From the NCBI GenBank assembly GCA_021432635.1, contig MU270055.1, forward strand, positions 248,001 to 312,000: 64,000 bases of DNA, given 5' to 3'. The translations under genes and the position numbers were made by a program. Each line of letters starts with the position of its first letter. Position 1 is the first letter of the stretch. Below the pieces are notes generated by a model that was not told where the DNA came from, made no database searches, and saw only the letters and a program-made list of their open reading frames with translations. This document shows, piece by piece, positions 13,215-23,950 of the stretch. Origin of the DNA: Thozetella sp. PMI_491. Its lineage: Eukaryota; Ascomycota; Sordariomycetes; Chaetosphaeriales; Chaetosphaeriaceae.

Positions 13215-14581
13215 TCAGGCCCATACGGGCAGGAAGATGAACAAAAGGACGCTGCAAGTGGCGAAGACGGCACCGAAAAAGAGACTCTGGAAGACAATCT
13301 TGTGTTGGAGCTGGCGGAGGTGGACATCCTTGACGCGGAACTTGCGGTCGAAGATCATGAGACGAGAGATGATCTTCATGAGGCCAGTCCGCTGTACCGC
13401 CCCGGACTCTTCCTCGGCGAAGCGTTCCCAAGGCAGGGGCTGGCGGCGGGTGAAGAGTAGCAGGAAGAAGCAGCTGCCGCGCAGGCCGGACATGATGAGA
13501 CTCATGCCGAGCCACCACATGGGCCATATGCCGAGGACAGTCCAGCGCGAGTGGAAGTTGCGGTAGGGAGTGAAGGCCAAGAGCAGGGCCGCTAGGAAAC
13601 CGGCAATAGAGAGGGCAATGCCGAGACCGGTGGCGACGCAAATAGTCTCGAACGTACCGTTAGACACGCCAAGACGGACGAAGTTGCGGTGCGAGCAGTT
13701 CCGGAGCAGCTGGTAGACGTGATCGGCGATGGGCTTGAGGTGGATGGGGTCGGAGGAAGACTGCAGGTCGTTCAGCGCCTGGTTGCGCATGCTAGGTGGC
13801 AGGTTGAGCTCCTTGGGAGAACCGGGAACGAGGAACCGATTTGCGACAGCCCCGAGTTCACGGCGGCGGCCGGGGTCGGCGCTGTTGAGGGAAACGCTGC
13901 TAAAGGTGGGAGGAATCTTGCATGATTTGCCCTGCTTGCAGGCCTTGTTCTGGTCCCGGCAGGCAAGCTTGCACCGGACGCCCTGGGAGCAGAGGCTGCC
14001 AGAGCTGATCAGCTGGGTGATCAGGGCCATCGTGTCCTCGGCTGTGCGTATTGGTTAGTTTATGGGGAGAGCTACACTGGGTGACGGGGATGGCCTACAA
14101 GCCTCGGGGTCATGCGAGAAAGCAGGTGCTTCAAAGAATGGGGACTTCTTTTGCAAGTTGACATCAGAAGAACCGCTCTCGGAGGTGCGGAACGAGTAGT
14201 CGTCCTTCTCGCTCGAGAGGCTCCCATTCTCCTTGGCATACGTCTTCTCGTAGTTCTTGTACCTAAGAGCAGCGTGTGTTAGTCATCGAGGGTAACGGCG
14301 TAGAGACTATGGAGAAGAGGAGCAACATACCAGATGTAGAACTCCAGGTTTTCCTCGGAGAACTCAATGTGTTTCAGGTACATGTAGAAGTCAAACAGGC
14401 TCATGGGCGAGCATGTCTTGTTGTCTAGAACCCTCTCCAGCTTGAGCTGGCTGGGGACAGAGCTGCCGCTGCGGCCATCGGGACTGAAAGACCGCTTGTT
14501 GGAGCTGATGGCGGTGGAATACTCCTTGATGTCCCGGTACTCTGGCTTCTTGTACCAGACCAGCCAAGATGGCCAATGCAT
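13215..14581 (-). CDS. RGS-domain protein with three membrane spans (Rax1-type)
   Basis: Three exons (14581-14331, 14262-14099, 14041-13215) give 413 residues; both introns carry CTAAC branch sites. The N-terminal half holds a split RGS fold: the first helices (SPMSLFDFYMYLKHIEF, then SEENLEFYIWYKNYEK) and, after a Ser-rich and Cys-rich insertion, the closing part (ADHVYQLLRNCSHRNFVRLG). Three hydrophobic helices follow, starting near ICVATGLGIALSIAG, near WTVLGIWPMWWLG, and at the C-terminus (KIVFQSLFFGAVFATC). This architecture is that of yeast Rax1 and of RGS proteins with a C-terminal membrane anchor in filamentous fungi. RGS domains stimulate GTP hydrolysis by G-alpha subunits; Rax1 proteins also act in polarity. 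Which role applies here is not visible. Confidence 0.85.
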
Positions 14582-17318
14582 GGTGATGGGTGGCTTGCTG
14601 AAGATATGCGGGCGGGCTTTCGGGCTGCTGGGCTGGGTGGAGAGAGATGGATACAGATATGTATATATATCTCTGATGGCCACTGCAATGGAACGAGCTG
14701 AGATGGGGAGATGAACCTGTGTCAGATGGCACTCCTCAGGGTCAGGGACTGAGAAACATGAGAAGAGGTATCCGTAGAGCGTGGAGAGCGAGAGGCTCCC
14801 TTGGGACTAATATAGAACTGAGTGCGAGGGAGGAGGGAAGGACCCGCCCTGCCCCCCCTGGTGGCCCTAGATGCAGAATCCGCGTCGACCAGCGAAGATT
14901 CCGCTCTTACTGGGCTGGGTCTAGTACATCGATCTTCGACGACTCACACAAAGCGGCATCCGGCTCGGCCAAGAAGGACGCCATGTACATTGCCCTGTGC
15001 GGGCGGCCCGCGAATCATCTGATGTGGCTTCGGACAATGTTCGACGCGTTGGCCTCCTACCCCCCCTCCCCTTCTCCCGGGGCAGGGAGTATCCAGCCAC
15101 CCCCCCGGCCATTGCCTTTGTTACCTGGTGTCACATCCCGGCCCGCATTCCCCATGCCTCATGGCAGATCGGTACCCATGGCAAGTGGGAGCGAGCAGGC
15201 GTGGGACGTGGCGGCGGGCCCGGGTACGAGACAGCATGCTGGGAAGGCAGATCATTAAACTCCTCGTTGATGGCTGGCGGAAAAGCATTGTGATCAAATC
15301 TCTCGGCCGCTCGTCACTGCGGCTGCGTCACGTCACACAGGGGCACATAGGGGGGGTGTGCCGTGGCTTCGCGAGAGACGCGGGTGCGGAACTGAGGCGC
15401 CGCTCCGGGGCTGGCTGATGGGGCGTGTCTCGAGAGGCCTAGCCCATGAATGCCGTTCCAAAGACGCCTCTCTCTTTTCTCTCTGGCGGGCGTCGCTGTA
15501 GAACCACATGTGTGCGCGCTTTACTTCTCTGGGGGTATCAAGTGCGCGTTACCTAGTAGTAGCTAGCCAAGTGCAGGCAAGGCAGCTACCACGACCACAG
15601 TAGCGCCAGGGCCGAGAGGCGCAGTGGCAACGCAGCTGAAGGCTAATCAGCTCCCTGGGCTGATCTGCCGATCGCCCAGGCCCTCGGAAAGTTTTTTCTG
15701 CCCCTGGCCCTAGTTGAGCCCCGGCGCGATAGCGGCTTCGTTCCACGCCCTGGAAGGGGTTTCCTCAGGGTCGTGATTGGACACCACAGCGAGTTGCTAT
15801 TTGGTCGCCCACTCTCTCTGGGACCCTCGTCCTGGCCTCTCCAGGGCTGCCGAGCGGGATGCGCCCGGTCCACGACATCGCTCCCACGTGCCGGCGAACA
15901 CGTATGCGATGACACCCCCCTCTCGTGCTGTCAGTCTTGCAGTGTTCCTCGTTTGCGATAGAGCGACCGCGCAAACATTGCTGAGGGCCATGAGAATCGC
16001 TTTGGCCGGTCCGTGCCTCGCTTCTCGAATTCCGCGTGCTGCAGCGCACGAAACCAATAATTGGACAGGGTCCCTGCGCCACAAGTACCGCCGAGCGGTT
16101 CGAGAGAGGGACAGGAGGGGAAGGGGGTGGGAGGCAGAGGAGGGGGGGGGGGATGATGCATCGTGGGGACCGCCTCGCCTGCCCTCGATTCCGCGCACCG
16201 ATTTGCCCAATGTGTGCCCGCCCTAGGCTAGGGTAGGCATCTTGCCCTTAGTTGACGTTGCCGCCGAGAATCCGTGCACCACCGTGCCCTCCGCCGCCTC
16301 CGGTCCCACAGTGCCTCCCTTCGCGGGGAAAGCGGCCGGAAAGGGTCCGAGACCCCATCCCCGGCACACCATTTTTGAGCAGGCCGAGGCCGTAACAGGC
16401 TTGCCTCCCGGCCGCCAACGTACGCTCGGTGATAAATACTCTGGCTTCGCAGGCGATCCGAGCACCGCTTCCCCTCCTCTGCACCGCTCCTTCGCTTGAC
16501 GTAGCCGGTAGTTGCGATCGTGAACAGACGGCCTCCAGCACACAGACTGCTTCGAGCCAGGCTCTCTGACAGGCGCTACTGCGCGCGCTAGATATCGATT
16601 CGTACACCAGCTCGTAATGACGATGCCCGCTAGCACGAGAAGGTAGGCAAGCAATTGGATCACGCGCGAAGCTCGGGACATTCTGGCGCTAGAGTGTGAC
16701 CGGTCGCGGAAACGTCCTGCCCAGATGAGCTAGTTATTGGTTTTAAAGTTCAAGACGGGGAATTCAGATAGCGATCGTCTTTCGCCTTCGACATAAGAGG
16801 AGAGAGATGGCGTCTTGCGCCTCCCATGACTCGTCCCAATGGCTTCCATGGAATGCCATGCCGGGCTGGCTCTCTGTCTCAATGCAACCCCTCCTCTGCT
16901 GCCGATCACTACACACGTGTCGGGCTCGTGGCCCTTGCATTTCTTCTTTGTTCCCTCCCAGATCTTCCTGGAGAGCTGAGCAGCGGTACAGAGTGACTTT
17001 CCTCTTTTGACGCGGCCGATCTTGAGGAAGCTACCGGCCTCTGGGTGAGACTACACAAAGCAGTGGCAGAGTCTATTGATATAAGAAGGCGAGCTCGCGC
17101 TCGAATATTGGCTTCACGTATTCTCTGGGTCGTATGATTGTACAGTAGCGCCGCCTAGCGCGGCACTTCGCGCGCGAAGAGGCGGCCATTAGGCATGCCG
17201 AGAAGCACGTCGCCTCTCTCGGCTCGTCCTTTCCGGGGCCGCTCCCCTCCGAACCATAGCCATTGGCGTGTACTTAGTCGCGTAACCGGCGCGTAAGCCA
17301 GTGAAGGAATCAATCCCA
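14582..17318. other. Intergenic region, no gene supported
   Basis: The first part is the promoter of the RGS gene. A minus-strand frame at 16223-16681 begins with one hydrophobic helix (VIQLLAYLLVLAGIVITSW), but the rest looks random and I see no homolog. Short GC-rich runs occur throughout. Confidence 0.45.
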
Positions 17319-18014
17319 TTATTCATCCAAAGACCAGTCCGCCAGGCCCTTTGCGTGGAGCTCAAGAGTGTCTAGGACAGGAACGGTCATCTCGTCCGGC
17401 CGGACAACGAATTGGAGATCTGTACAGGCCAGAACGACCCCATCGGCCCCTTGATCCACCAGATCTCGGACGATCTTGCGTATTTGACGACTCGTTTCCT
17501 CCCTGGCCTCGCCCATCGCCAGCTCCTGGAAGACGGCGTTGTCGATCGCTTGCCGGGCTTCCCGGCCGGGCACCAGCACCTCGACTCCCGCGCCCTGGCT
17601 GAGAGGCGTGCGTAGAAAGTCTTCCTCCATCGCTGCCCTCGTGGCTAGAAGCGCAATTCTCTTGAGGCGCCTCGCTTTCACCTCTCGCGCAGTAAAGTCG
17701 GCAATGTGAAGCAACGGCAGGCCGACCTGCGCCTCAACTTCCTGGGCAACCTTGTGGCCAATGTTGCATCCGATGGCTAGGCCTTGGGCTCCTCCAGCCT
17801 TCATGTTTCTGCCGGCGTCGATGAATTTGGAAGCAACCGCGTCCCATCGCCCTTGGGTGAACAATCTGCTCATCTCGGCGTGGTTAAAGGAGTGCATGAT
17901 GAGAGAGGCAGCGTTCGCACCGCCCCGTACGGCTTGGACACGAGCGTTGATCTGAGCATAGTACAGCCCCGTTGAAAAATAAGACATGCCACCTAAAAAC
18001 CCTATTGTCTTCAT
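17319..18014 (-). CDS. Aspartate/glutamate racemase-family protein
   Basis: One uninterrupted exon of 231 residues with the N-terminal MKTIGFLGGMSYFST signature of the YgeA branch of the Asp/Glu racemase superfamily. These enzymes invert the alpha-carbon of acidic amino acids without cofactor, using a pair of residues on the two sides of the cleft. Here both are Cys: C83 in IGCNIGHK and C197 in LACTDLQF. The usual Thr after C-N is Ile, so substrate or activity may differ from bacterial enzymes. Length matches the family. No signal peptide, hence probably cytosolic. The gene is intronless among intron-bearing neighbours, which fits but does not prove bacterial origin. It is divergent from the SnoaL-like gene across 762 bp. 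Confidence 0.85.
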   Translation of the reverse strand: MKTIGFLGGMSYFSTGLYYAQINARVQAVRGGANAASLIMHSFNHAEMSRLFTQGRWDAVASKFIDAGRNMKAGGAQGLAIGCNIGHKVAQEVEAQVGLPLLHIADFTAREVKARRLKRIALLATRAAMEEDFLRTPLSQGAGVEVLVPGREARQAIDNAVFQELAMGEAREETSRQIRKIVRDLVDQGADGVVLACTDLQFVVRPDEMTVPVLDTLELHAKGLADWSLDE

Positions 18015-18776
18015 CCTAGCTCGTGTATCGTGCTTAGTGCATACGAGAATCAGTCGAGGCTTCCAAGCGCACCAGCCAGCTGGTGTGGAGAGACGAGTTG
18101 GTGTTCACTAATTCAAAAGAAGCAAATCAAGAATTCCACTTCTGGCCGGAATTAGATGGGGCCTTGTCTTTGTCCGTCGATGGACAAAGGTATACTGAGT
18201 GGCGCACAGATGTGCCTGACGTTGCCTGTCTGGAAGGGTCGCCCGTCACTAGCAACTTGATAGCGTGCGGGGCTCCCTTAGCCAGCCGAGGTAAAAAGGA
18301 AGTGGTAGTTAGAGACGGTCTTCTCGTTCCATCTAGCGTCCGTGAGATGTGTGAGATTTCCTATCCTCATAAAAAAGCACCACTGCACAACCAGAGAGGT
18401 TGCTGCCACATGACTCTCTGTAACCCCACCACAAGTGCTGCGCAAGCTGCTTCGCTCGAAAGGGAATAGCGACCCATGGCACGATGCTGCAGCATGCATC
18501 GGAACCCGGTCTTGTCACAGAGCTGTCATTCCCGGCCAGTGGACTGAGGCAAATGACTAGGACCAATCAAAGCCCATGTTGGCAGTTCGCCTCGAACTCG
18601 AGAGGGGTGGTGAAGGTATCTCCACACGATGTACGACCCTTGAGTGTTCGAGGGGCGGGGTGGGCGATATCGTCCTTATCCAGACGGATTCACGCTCCCT
18701 TCCCCTCTTTTACCCGTGCTGTTCTTTTGATAATAACCACTGTGCCACGCCATTTCAAGTGGCTTGCGCTGAAGAC
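18015..18776. promoter_or_regulatory. Divergent promoter region, racemase and SnoaL-like genes
   Basis: The two flanking genes point away from each other, so this spacer must hold both promoters. Small open frames inside it have no likeness to known proteins. No clear TATA box or regulator site could be picked out by eye. Confidence 0.5.
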
Positions 18777-19280
18777 ATGGCCGACGTAGCGCTGCGCGAT
18801 CAGCTCTGGGAGATTGCAAAGCAGTCCATCCTCCGCTTTGGCGAGCTGACACCGGAGGGGGTCATCGCCGGGCGGGCTCCGGACTGCCTGCACCACATCT
18901 ACCCGACGACGATGGAGCATCCGACGCGGAACAACCAGCAGTGGGTCGAGTTCATCATGGAGTTGAAGAAGACGATGCCCGACGTGCACTACACTATTCC
19001 CGAGGACTTCGTTCCCATCATCGATGAGCGCAAGAAAGCTGTCTTCTGCTACGTCAAGTCTGCTGCCAACACGACCGTCGGGCCGTATGCCAACGAATAC
19101 TTCATGGTATTCCGGATGAATGAAGATGGAACCCAAATCAAAGAAATCATCGAATTCTTGGATACGCATCTGGCGAACGAGCTCGTGAAGAAATCCGGGA
19201 TTCAAGAGATGGTATCTACGGACGACACCGGCGCCCCATCTTGGGCTGGTCATTCAGGTGCGGATGGGGAAGCTAAGTAG
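18777..19280 (+). CDS. SnoaL/NTF2-like fold protein
   Basis: A single exon of 167 residues. The frame continues upstream, but ATG 18777 opens a family-like N-terminus (MADVALRDQLWEIAKQSIL). The mix of a helical start, the TTMEHPTRNNQQWVEFIMEL segment and later strands (AVFCYVKSAANTTVG, EYFMVFRMNEDGTQIKEI) is that of fungal SnoaL-like proteins, small alpha+beta-barrel proteins often found near secondary-metabolism genes. Some bacterial members cyclise polyketides. Fungal members are largely uncharacterised and may bind a small ligand, so I do not assign a reaction. It converges on the PQQ-type dehydrogenase gene, with 286 bp between the stops. Confidence 0.7.
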   Translation: MADVALRDQLWEIAKQSILRFGELTPEGVIAGRAPDCLHHIYPTTMEHPTRNNQQWVEFIMELKKTMPDVHYTIPEDFVPIIDERKKAVFCYVKSAANTTVGPYANEYFMVFRMNEDGTQIKEIIEFLDTHLANELVKKSGIQEMVSTDDTGAPSWAGHSGADGEAK

Positions 19281-19566
19281 AGATCTGAGCGTAACTGTAG
19301 CAAGCGGGTAGATTAAGTACGGTTGACGCATCTAGCTGCTACGTTTTAATAGACAACACCAGCGACGTAATCTTCACATGGGTCCCGGCCCTTCTTTCTC
19401 TCAAAACATGTAACTGCCTATTGAGTCTAGTTACATTCATCTTTCAAGTTCCCAAAGGGCGATCTGATAGAAGAACAAATGGCCCATTGCATCAGAGCTG
19501 AGGCGGCTAGAACTATGCAACGGTACGACGCTATCTCCCTCACCAATCTCTCTACGGTAACAAGCC

Positions 19567-20924
19567 TTACGCACCGTATATTACATATATCTCTCCAGTA
19601 GAGTCACTTGAAACATATAAACGCCTTTTCGCGTCAAACAATAAGCCCACTGGTCGAAAGCAGCTGCCTGGGCACACGTTTAAGTTGGGGTTCTCCATGA
19701 CGGGAATTGCGGCCGTCGTTGACGTTAGTGATTGGATCGGCTGGCCATCTTTCCCGAAATTGACCTTCACAACGCGGTATCCATCAGGGGGGCTGCGATC
19801 CCAGGAGCCATGCAAGCTAACGTAGGCCGCTGACCCGTTGGGAAGAAACTTGATGTCCAGCGGAGCCGTGTGGGCGGCGAAATGGATTCGGGCCTGCTGG
19901 CGCACCGAGCAGTCCTTTATCGGAGGAACACCGTCCGGAGAGAAAAGAGTCCCGACGTTCATGCTAGCGTTCTGTAGAAGTACGGTGTCCCAAGCAGCTA
20001 CGCAGGACGGATAACCCTGGATACCTCGCGGTGAGCAACTGGCAGCATTGTGTAAGACGTTTGGATCTTGCAACTTACATAATTCTTCCCCAACATGGGA
20101 TTCTTGGCATCATGCAGAACCCCGTGGTAGTTCATCTTGTCCGCCGGGTTACTATTGTGCACGTCCCTCCCGGCCAGAAAGATGTTGTCCATGGAATTCT
20201 CAACCGACCACACGCCATGGTATATGGGATCCTCGCCGATGCCGACAATATTACGGAGTCCCCATCCGAGGATTTGACCTGCGGAGAGGTAGTTGACCGG
20301 CTTGGCCAGGATGTTGCTGATGGAGAACATCTTGATCATACTTCGACCCGATTCCTTAGAAACAGTGCTTGCATCAATGTTGCCTGCGGAGCCGACTGCT
20401 ACGAGCAGAGTGTTGTTTGAGACAAGCAGCTCACGCGTGACATGGCCATCTTTTGTCGAAATCCCGGTAATGATCGCCTTTCCAGCCCCGACTGTTCTAC
20501 CCGTTGTACTATATGGGAACGCCATCACAGTACTCATGTTGGATACGAACAGCGTCTTGCCATCCACACTGAGTGCGATGCCGTGGTTAGTCTTGGGCAG
20601 CTGTTAGCTGAAATGCAATACAATTGCATTTGATCGCTATTACAGCACACTCACGACTGCTGCCGAAATAAGGACCTTGGAAGAAGTAGGGCAGACGCGA
20701 TTCCCCTGTTCACCAAGAGTCAGGAGGATGACTCGACCGCTCCCCTGCTCAGCGACGAGTAAATTGCCGGCCTTATCGAACACCATGGCGCGGGGCCCAT
20801 TGAGTCCCGTTGCAAGAAGGCTGACATTGTATCCGGGAGCCATCTTTGGAGACATCGTCATGGTGGGGCATTGGGCAGCTCCCTGGAGGGCAAGGAGAGC
20901 CCAGAGGCTTAAGAGCTTGATCAT
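19567..20924 (-). CDS. Secreted PQQ-type sugar dehydrogenase-like beta-propeller
   Basis: Three exons (20924-20655, 20600-20079, 20016-19567) give 413 residues, with introns of 54 and 62 nt in phase 0. The first residues (MIKLLSLWALLALQGAAQ) form a signal peptide. The body carries propeller motifs of the glucose/sorbosone dehydrogenase family: NGPRAMVFDKAGNLLVAEQ near the start, NHGIALSVDG, GWGLRNIVGIGEDP, NYGYPSC and HTAPLDIKFLPNGSAAYVS, ending RRLYVSSDSTGEIYVI. Fungal relatives (CAZy AA12) use pyrroloquinoline quinone to oxidise sugars outside the cell; cofactor binding cannot be confirmed here. The acceptor of intron 1 was chosen because the alternative six bases earlier gives an immediate stop. 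Confidence 0.85.
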
Positions 20925-21988
20925 TGTAGTCTGCGGCCAACCTGCTGTACCGAGAAAGCAAAATTGTTACACTTCCTAGTATGAGGAAGCTGGAAATATT
21001 TCGACTGGGAGCAGTCCCAAATGAGAGGTGCTGGCATGTGTGACGAAAGGATTCCAGGGAGGTTTTTAAATGTGCGTAGAAGAAGAACTGGAATGGAGAC
21101 TCGTCACCCGTGATCAACCATCTCTTGGCCCTTTTAAATCTAAACGTCACTTCCACGGAGAAATCAGATACCCGAAGCAGACTGGGGAAGAGCGAACGCC
21201 AGATCGTTGCACCGTCCTTCTAGTCCAAAGCTTGACATCGAAGCGACGCCTGCCATTACTCCCGGCCAAAATGCAGAGGGTAAAAGAATCGAGGCTAGTT
21301 TGGTTCCAGCGAGGCCCGCTTTCACTAAGAAATACTGACACGCTACTACGACATTGAAAATAGTTGTATCTGACCTTGACTGGGCTCTTTGCTTCATTGC
21401 GTAGTGCGCTGAGACCATCGACCGGGAAACCGTCGCGCGTCAACGTCTAAACCGGCCACTAATGGCTCTCATGGCTGTAAGGTTTGGGCCGTAGTCTTTG
21501 ACAAGCAGTAGCGCGGAAGTATGAAACCGTGTTGTGTGTCGCTAATCTAGGCTGATAACACCTTCTCCCGTGAGCGGAATCTGTCACGAACAGACGGCAT
21601 GCTGTCGGGGACCGTATCTGACAAGCAGAGACTAATGCCCCAGCTTTTAGGAATATTTTTTTTCTTAAAATCATCAGAAATAGGATGACTATAATCCCGG
21701 GATTAGACAGAGAATGCTGGAAGCGCTTTGGCGGTTCTACATGCCCTCCCTATGCTCCATCAACCTCCTGAGACGGCTATTATGTCACCCAAGACACCCA
21801 CTGCGTTCAGGTATGCAGATCTCAACGCAGCTGAGATCTTGACCACTATTTAAGTCTACCTAACCGATCTAACCGTCCCTTGCTAGCCCTAGGTAGACTA
21901 GGCAGCGATCATATAAAAGAGGAGTAAGTTCTGTGTGCCGGCACTTCGATAGGCTCAGCGCGCTACGGGTCCTTCCTCCGCCTCACTC
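20925..21988. other. Intergenic region
   Basis: This contains the promoter of the dehydrogenase gene at the left and the 3' flank of the P450 gene at the right. A CATATAAAAG sequence at 21909-21918 on the plus strand resembles a TATA box but has no gene after it. I see no coding sequence. Confidence 0.5.
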
Positions 21989-23950
21989 TCAAGGTTTCTC
22001 GCATGGGTGGGGCGCCATACTACCTACGAACCACCTGTTCGCTGGCCGTTGAGCGATGGGCTCAATCTCATAGTGCAGTGCAATATGTGCAAGGGTAAGC
22101 TTGAGCTGGTTGGCGGCAAAGAACCTCCCTGGACTGATCACCTTGTCAGCTTGGTGCGGTCGAGGAGGCAGCACCTGGGCTGAATGCTACTCACCAGGCA
22201 TTTGGCCCGTGGCTAAATGCAAGAAATGTTGGACTTGTCGTGACCAGTGCTCTTGGCTCATGGGTCCTCTCCTGCCCCCGCCGGAGCGGCCTGGGGGCTT
22301 TGGTGTTTTCGCTGTCGCTGCCTGTCGTACTGCCCGGAGATGGACTCCGATCGCACCCCGAGTTCTCAGCAAAACGGAAGGCATGGTATTTCTCGGGGTC
22401 AGGGTAGTAGTCTTTGTCGCGGTGGATGCTGTAGGCTTGAATCCCCACCTTGGTGCCGTACGGGATGTGTGATCCGTCCGGAAGGGTGACGCCCTCCCGG
22501 GCGGTCACCATCTTCATGACACCCCGGGCAACAAAGCCGTTGAGCCGCATGCTTTCGCGTAGCGCAGAGTCTACACGAGTCATACGCGCGAGAGTGGCCT
22601 TCCCCCAGGGTGAGCTACCGTGGCCTAGTCGCCGGGCTGTAGCTGTTGTGATATCCTGAGAGCTGTCCGGTAGCGTTGGAACCTCGGCGAGTACTTCCTC
22701 CCTGAGCATGTTCATGTAGTCTGCACAGTTCGGTGAAGAGGCGATGTCGAAGAGCGTATTGGTAATGCTGATAATCGACGATTGGATGGCTGCAAAACAG
22801 AGGCATGCTAACCGACATGCAATGACTCTAGACGTAAGTTCCAAGCTATCCCAGTGCGTAAGGGCATGGTCTATTGCCCACTGGAAGTAGTCATTCTGAC
22901 CATAGTGAGTAAAATATGCGAGCAAGGGAGAAGGAAAGGCACATACTGGTTTCCTCTGATCGTGTAATGGGAGTCTTTCCTCTTTGTATCCCAGCTGTTC
23001 AAGGCGCTCATCGATCAGTGGCAACACGAACTCGCTAAGTGTTGCGTACTGTAAGTGATCGTAGAAAGTCAAGACTGGGCTGAAAAGTCTGGCGAGGGCT
23101 GTCAGATAAGAACAAACGGACTGCAGAATCGCGAACTCCACGACTCACGGCTTCAAAAAGTTTGGCAGTAGGTTCAGGGCAGCGGCTGATAGGACAACGT
23201 TCTTGTCGAATAAGCCCGCACTGCGTACGAACTTCTTATTCCTACATAGAGGAGTGCCCACCAGGACTCTGGTGGAAAGCCGGGATATGACGTCGAGCAG
23301 CGTGTCATAGACCTTGACTTCGCGCCAATTCTCCGTGTCTGCGCCCCAATTCTCCGTGAGGCACAGCTCGAGCTCATCCACAATATCATCGGCGAAGCTG
23401 CTCAGCTTATGCGTAAGCTCCCGCTTGATGACCTCGGGGTGCACCGGCTCTCGCACGATGTTGGGGTGGAGAAAAGTGTGGTCGGCCTCAAGAAACTGCC
23501 GGTTGACCTCGGTCTGGCTGAGTACCGTGTCAGGCTGCTCGATGAGCCAACGTGTCTGACAAAGGGGGAGTACAACTTCAGGGCCCGTGAGAAAGTGAGG
23601 CAAGATGTATGTCTTGTCCTCTTTAGAGTACTACGTCTATCGCTTTAGCGTTCTGAGGACAGGCCGTGGGTTCGCGCCGATAAGTGATAGGCAGCAACGT
23701 CTAGGCGACTCACCTTGGCGTATCCCTCATTAATCATGGACTTTGTGTCAAATAAACTGCGCATATTGGCTTTTAATCGGTGATAACGGCCGCCTCCGGC
23801 ATCGACACCCGCCCATGGAAGGCTCTTTGGGAGGCCGGCGTCAGAGGTGAATCGCCAGAGTAGATTCACGAGAATCACAAATGGGAGGGCAGCAAACGAT
23901 AGTAAAACTAAGGTAAGAACACGTGTGAAGGCATCCAGGAGAATTCCCAT
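21989..23950 (-). CDS. Cytochrome P450 monooxygenase
   Basis: Five exons (23950-23714, 23618-23149, 23088-22947, 22895-22195, 22133-21989) give 564 residues. An N-terminal membrane anchor (VLTLVLLSFAALPFVILVNL) puts it on the endoplasmic reticulum. Visible motifs: GYAKDKTYILPHFLTGPEVVLP near residue 80, KPNDYFQWAIDHA, I-helix CFAAIQSS at 316-323, ExxR at E397-R400 (RESMRLNG), and heme loop FSHGPNACPGR with ligand C517. The last intron cuts the codon of that Cys. The pattern resembles fungal P450s of the ent-kaurene oxidase/CYP503 and CYP68 type, which hydroxylate terpenoids and other hydrophobic metabolites. The usual Thr of the I-helix is Ser here, and a polar insertion of about 45 residues precedes the heme loop. 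The 51-nt third intron is in frame, so reading through it would also stay open. Confidence 0.85.

Noticed and set aside
21909-21918. Plus-strand TATA-like CATATAAAAG
   Set aside because: No plus-strand gene follows it; the next gene is on the minus strand.
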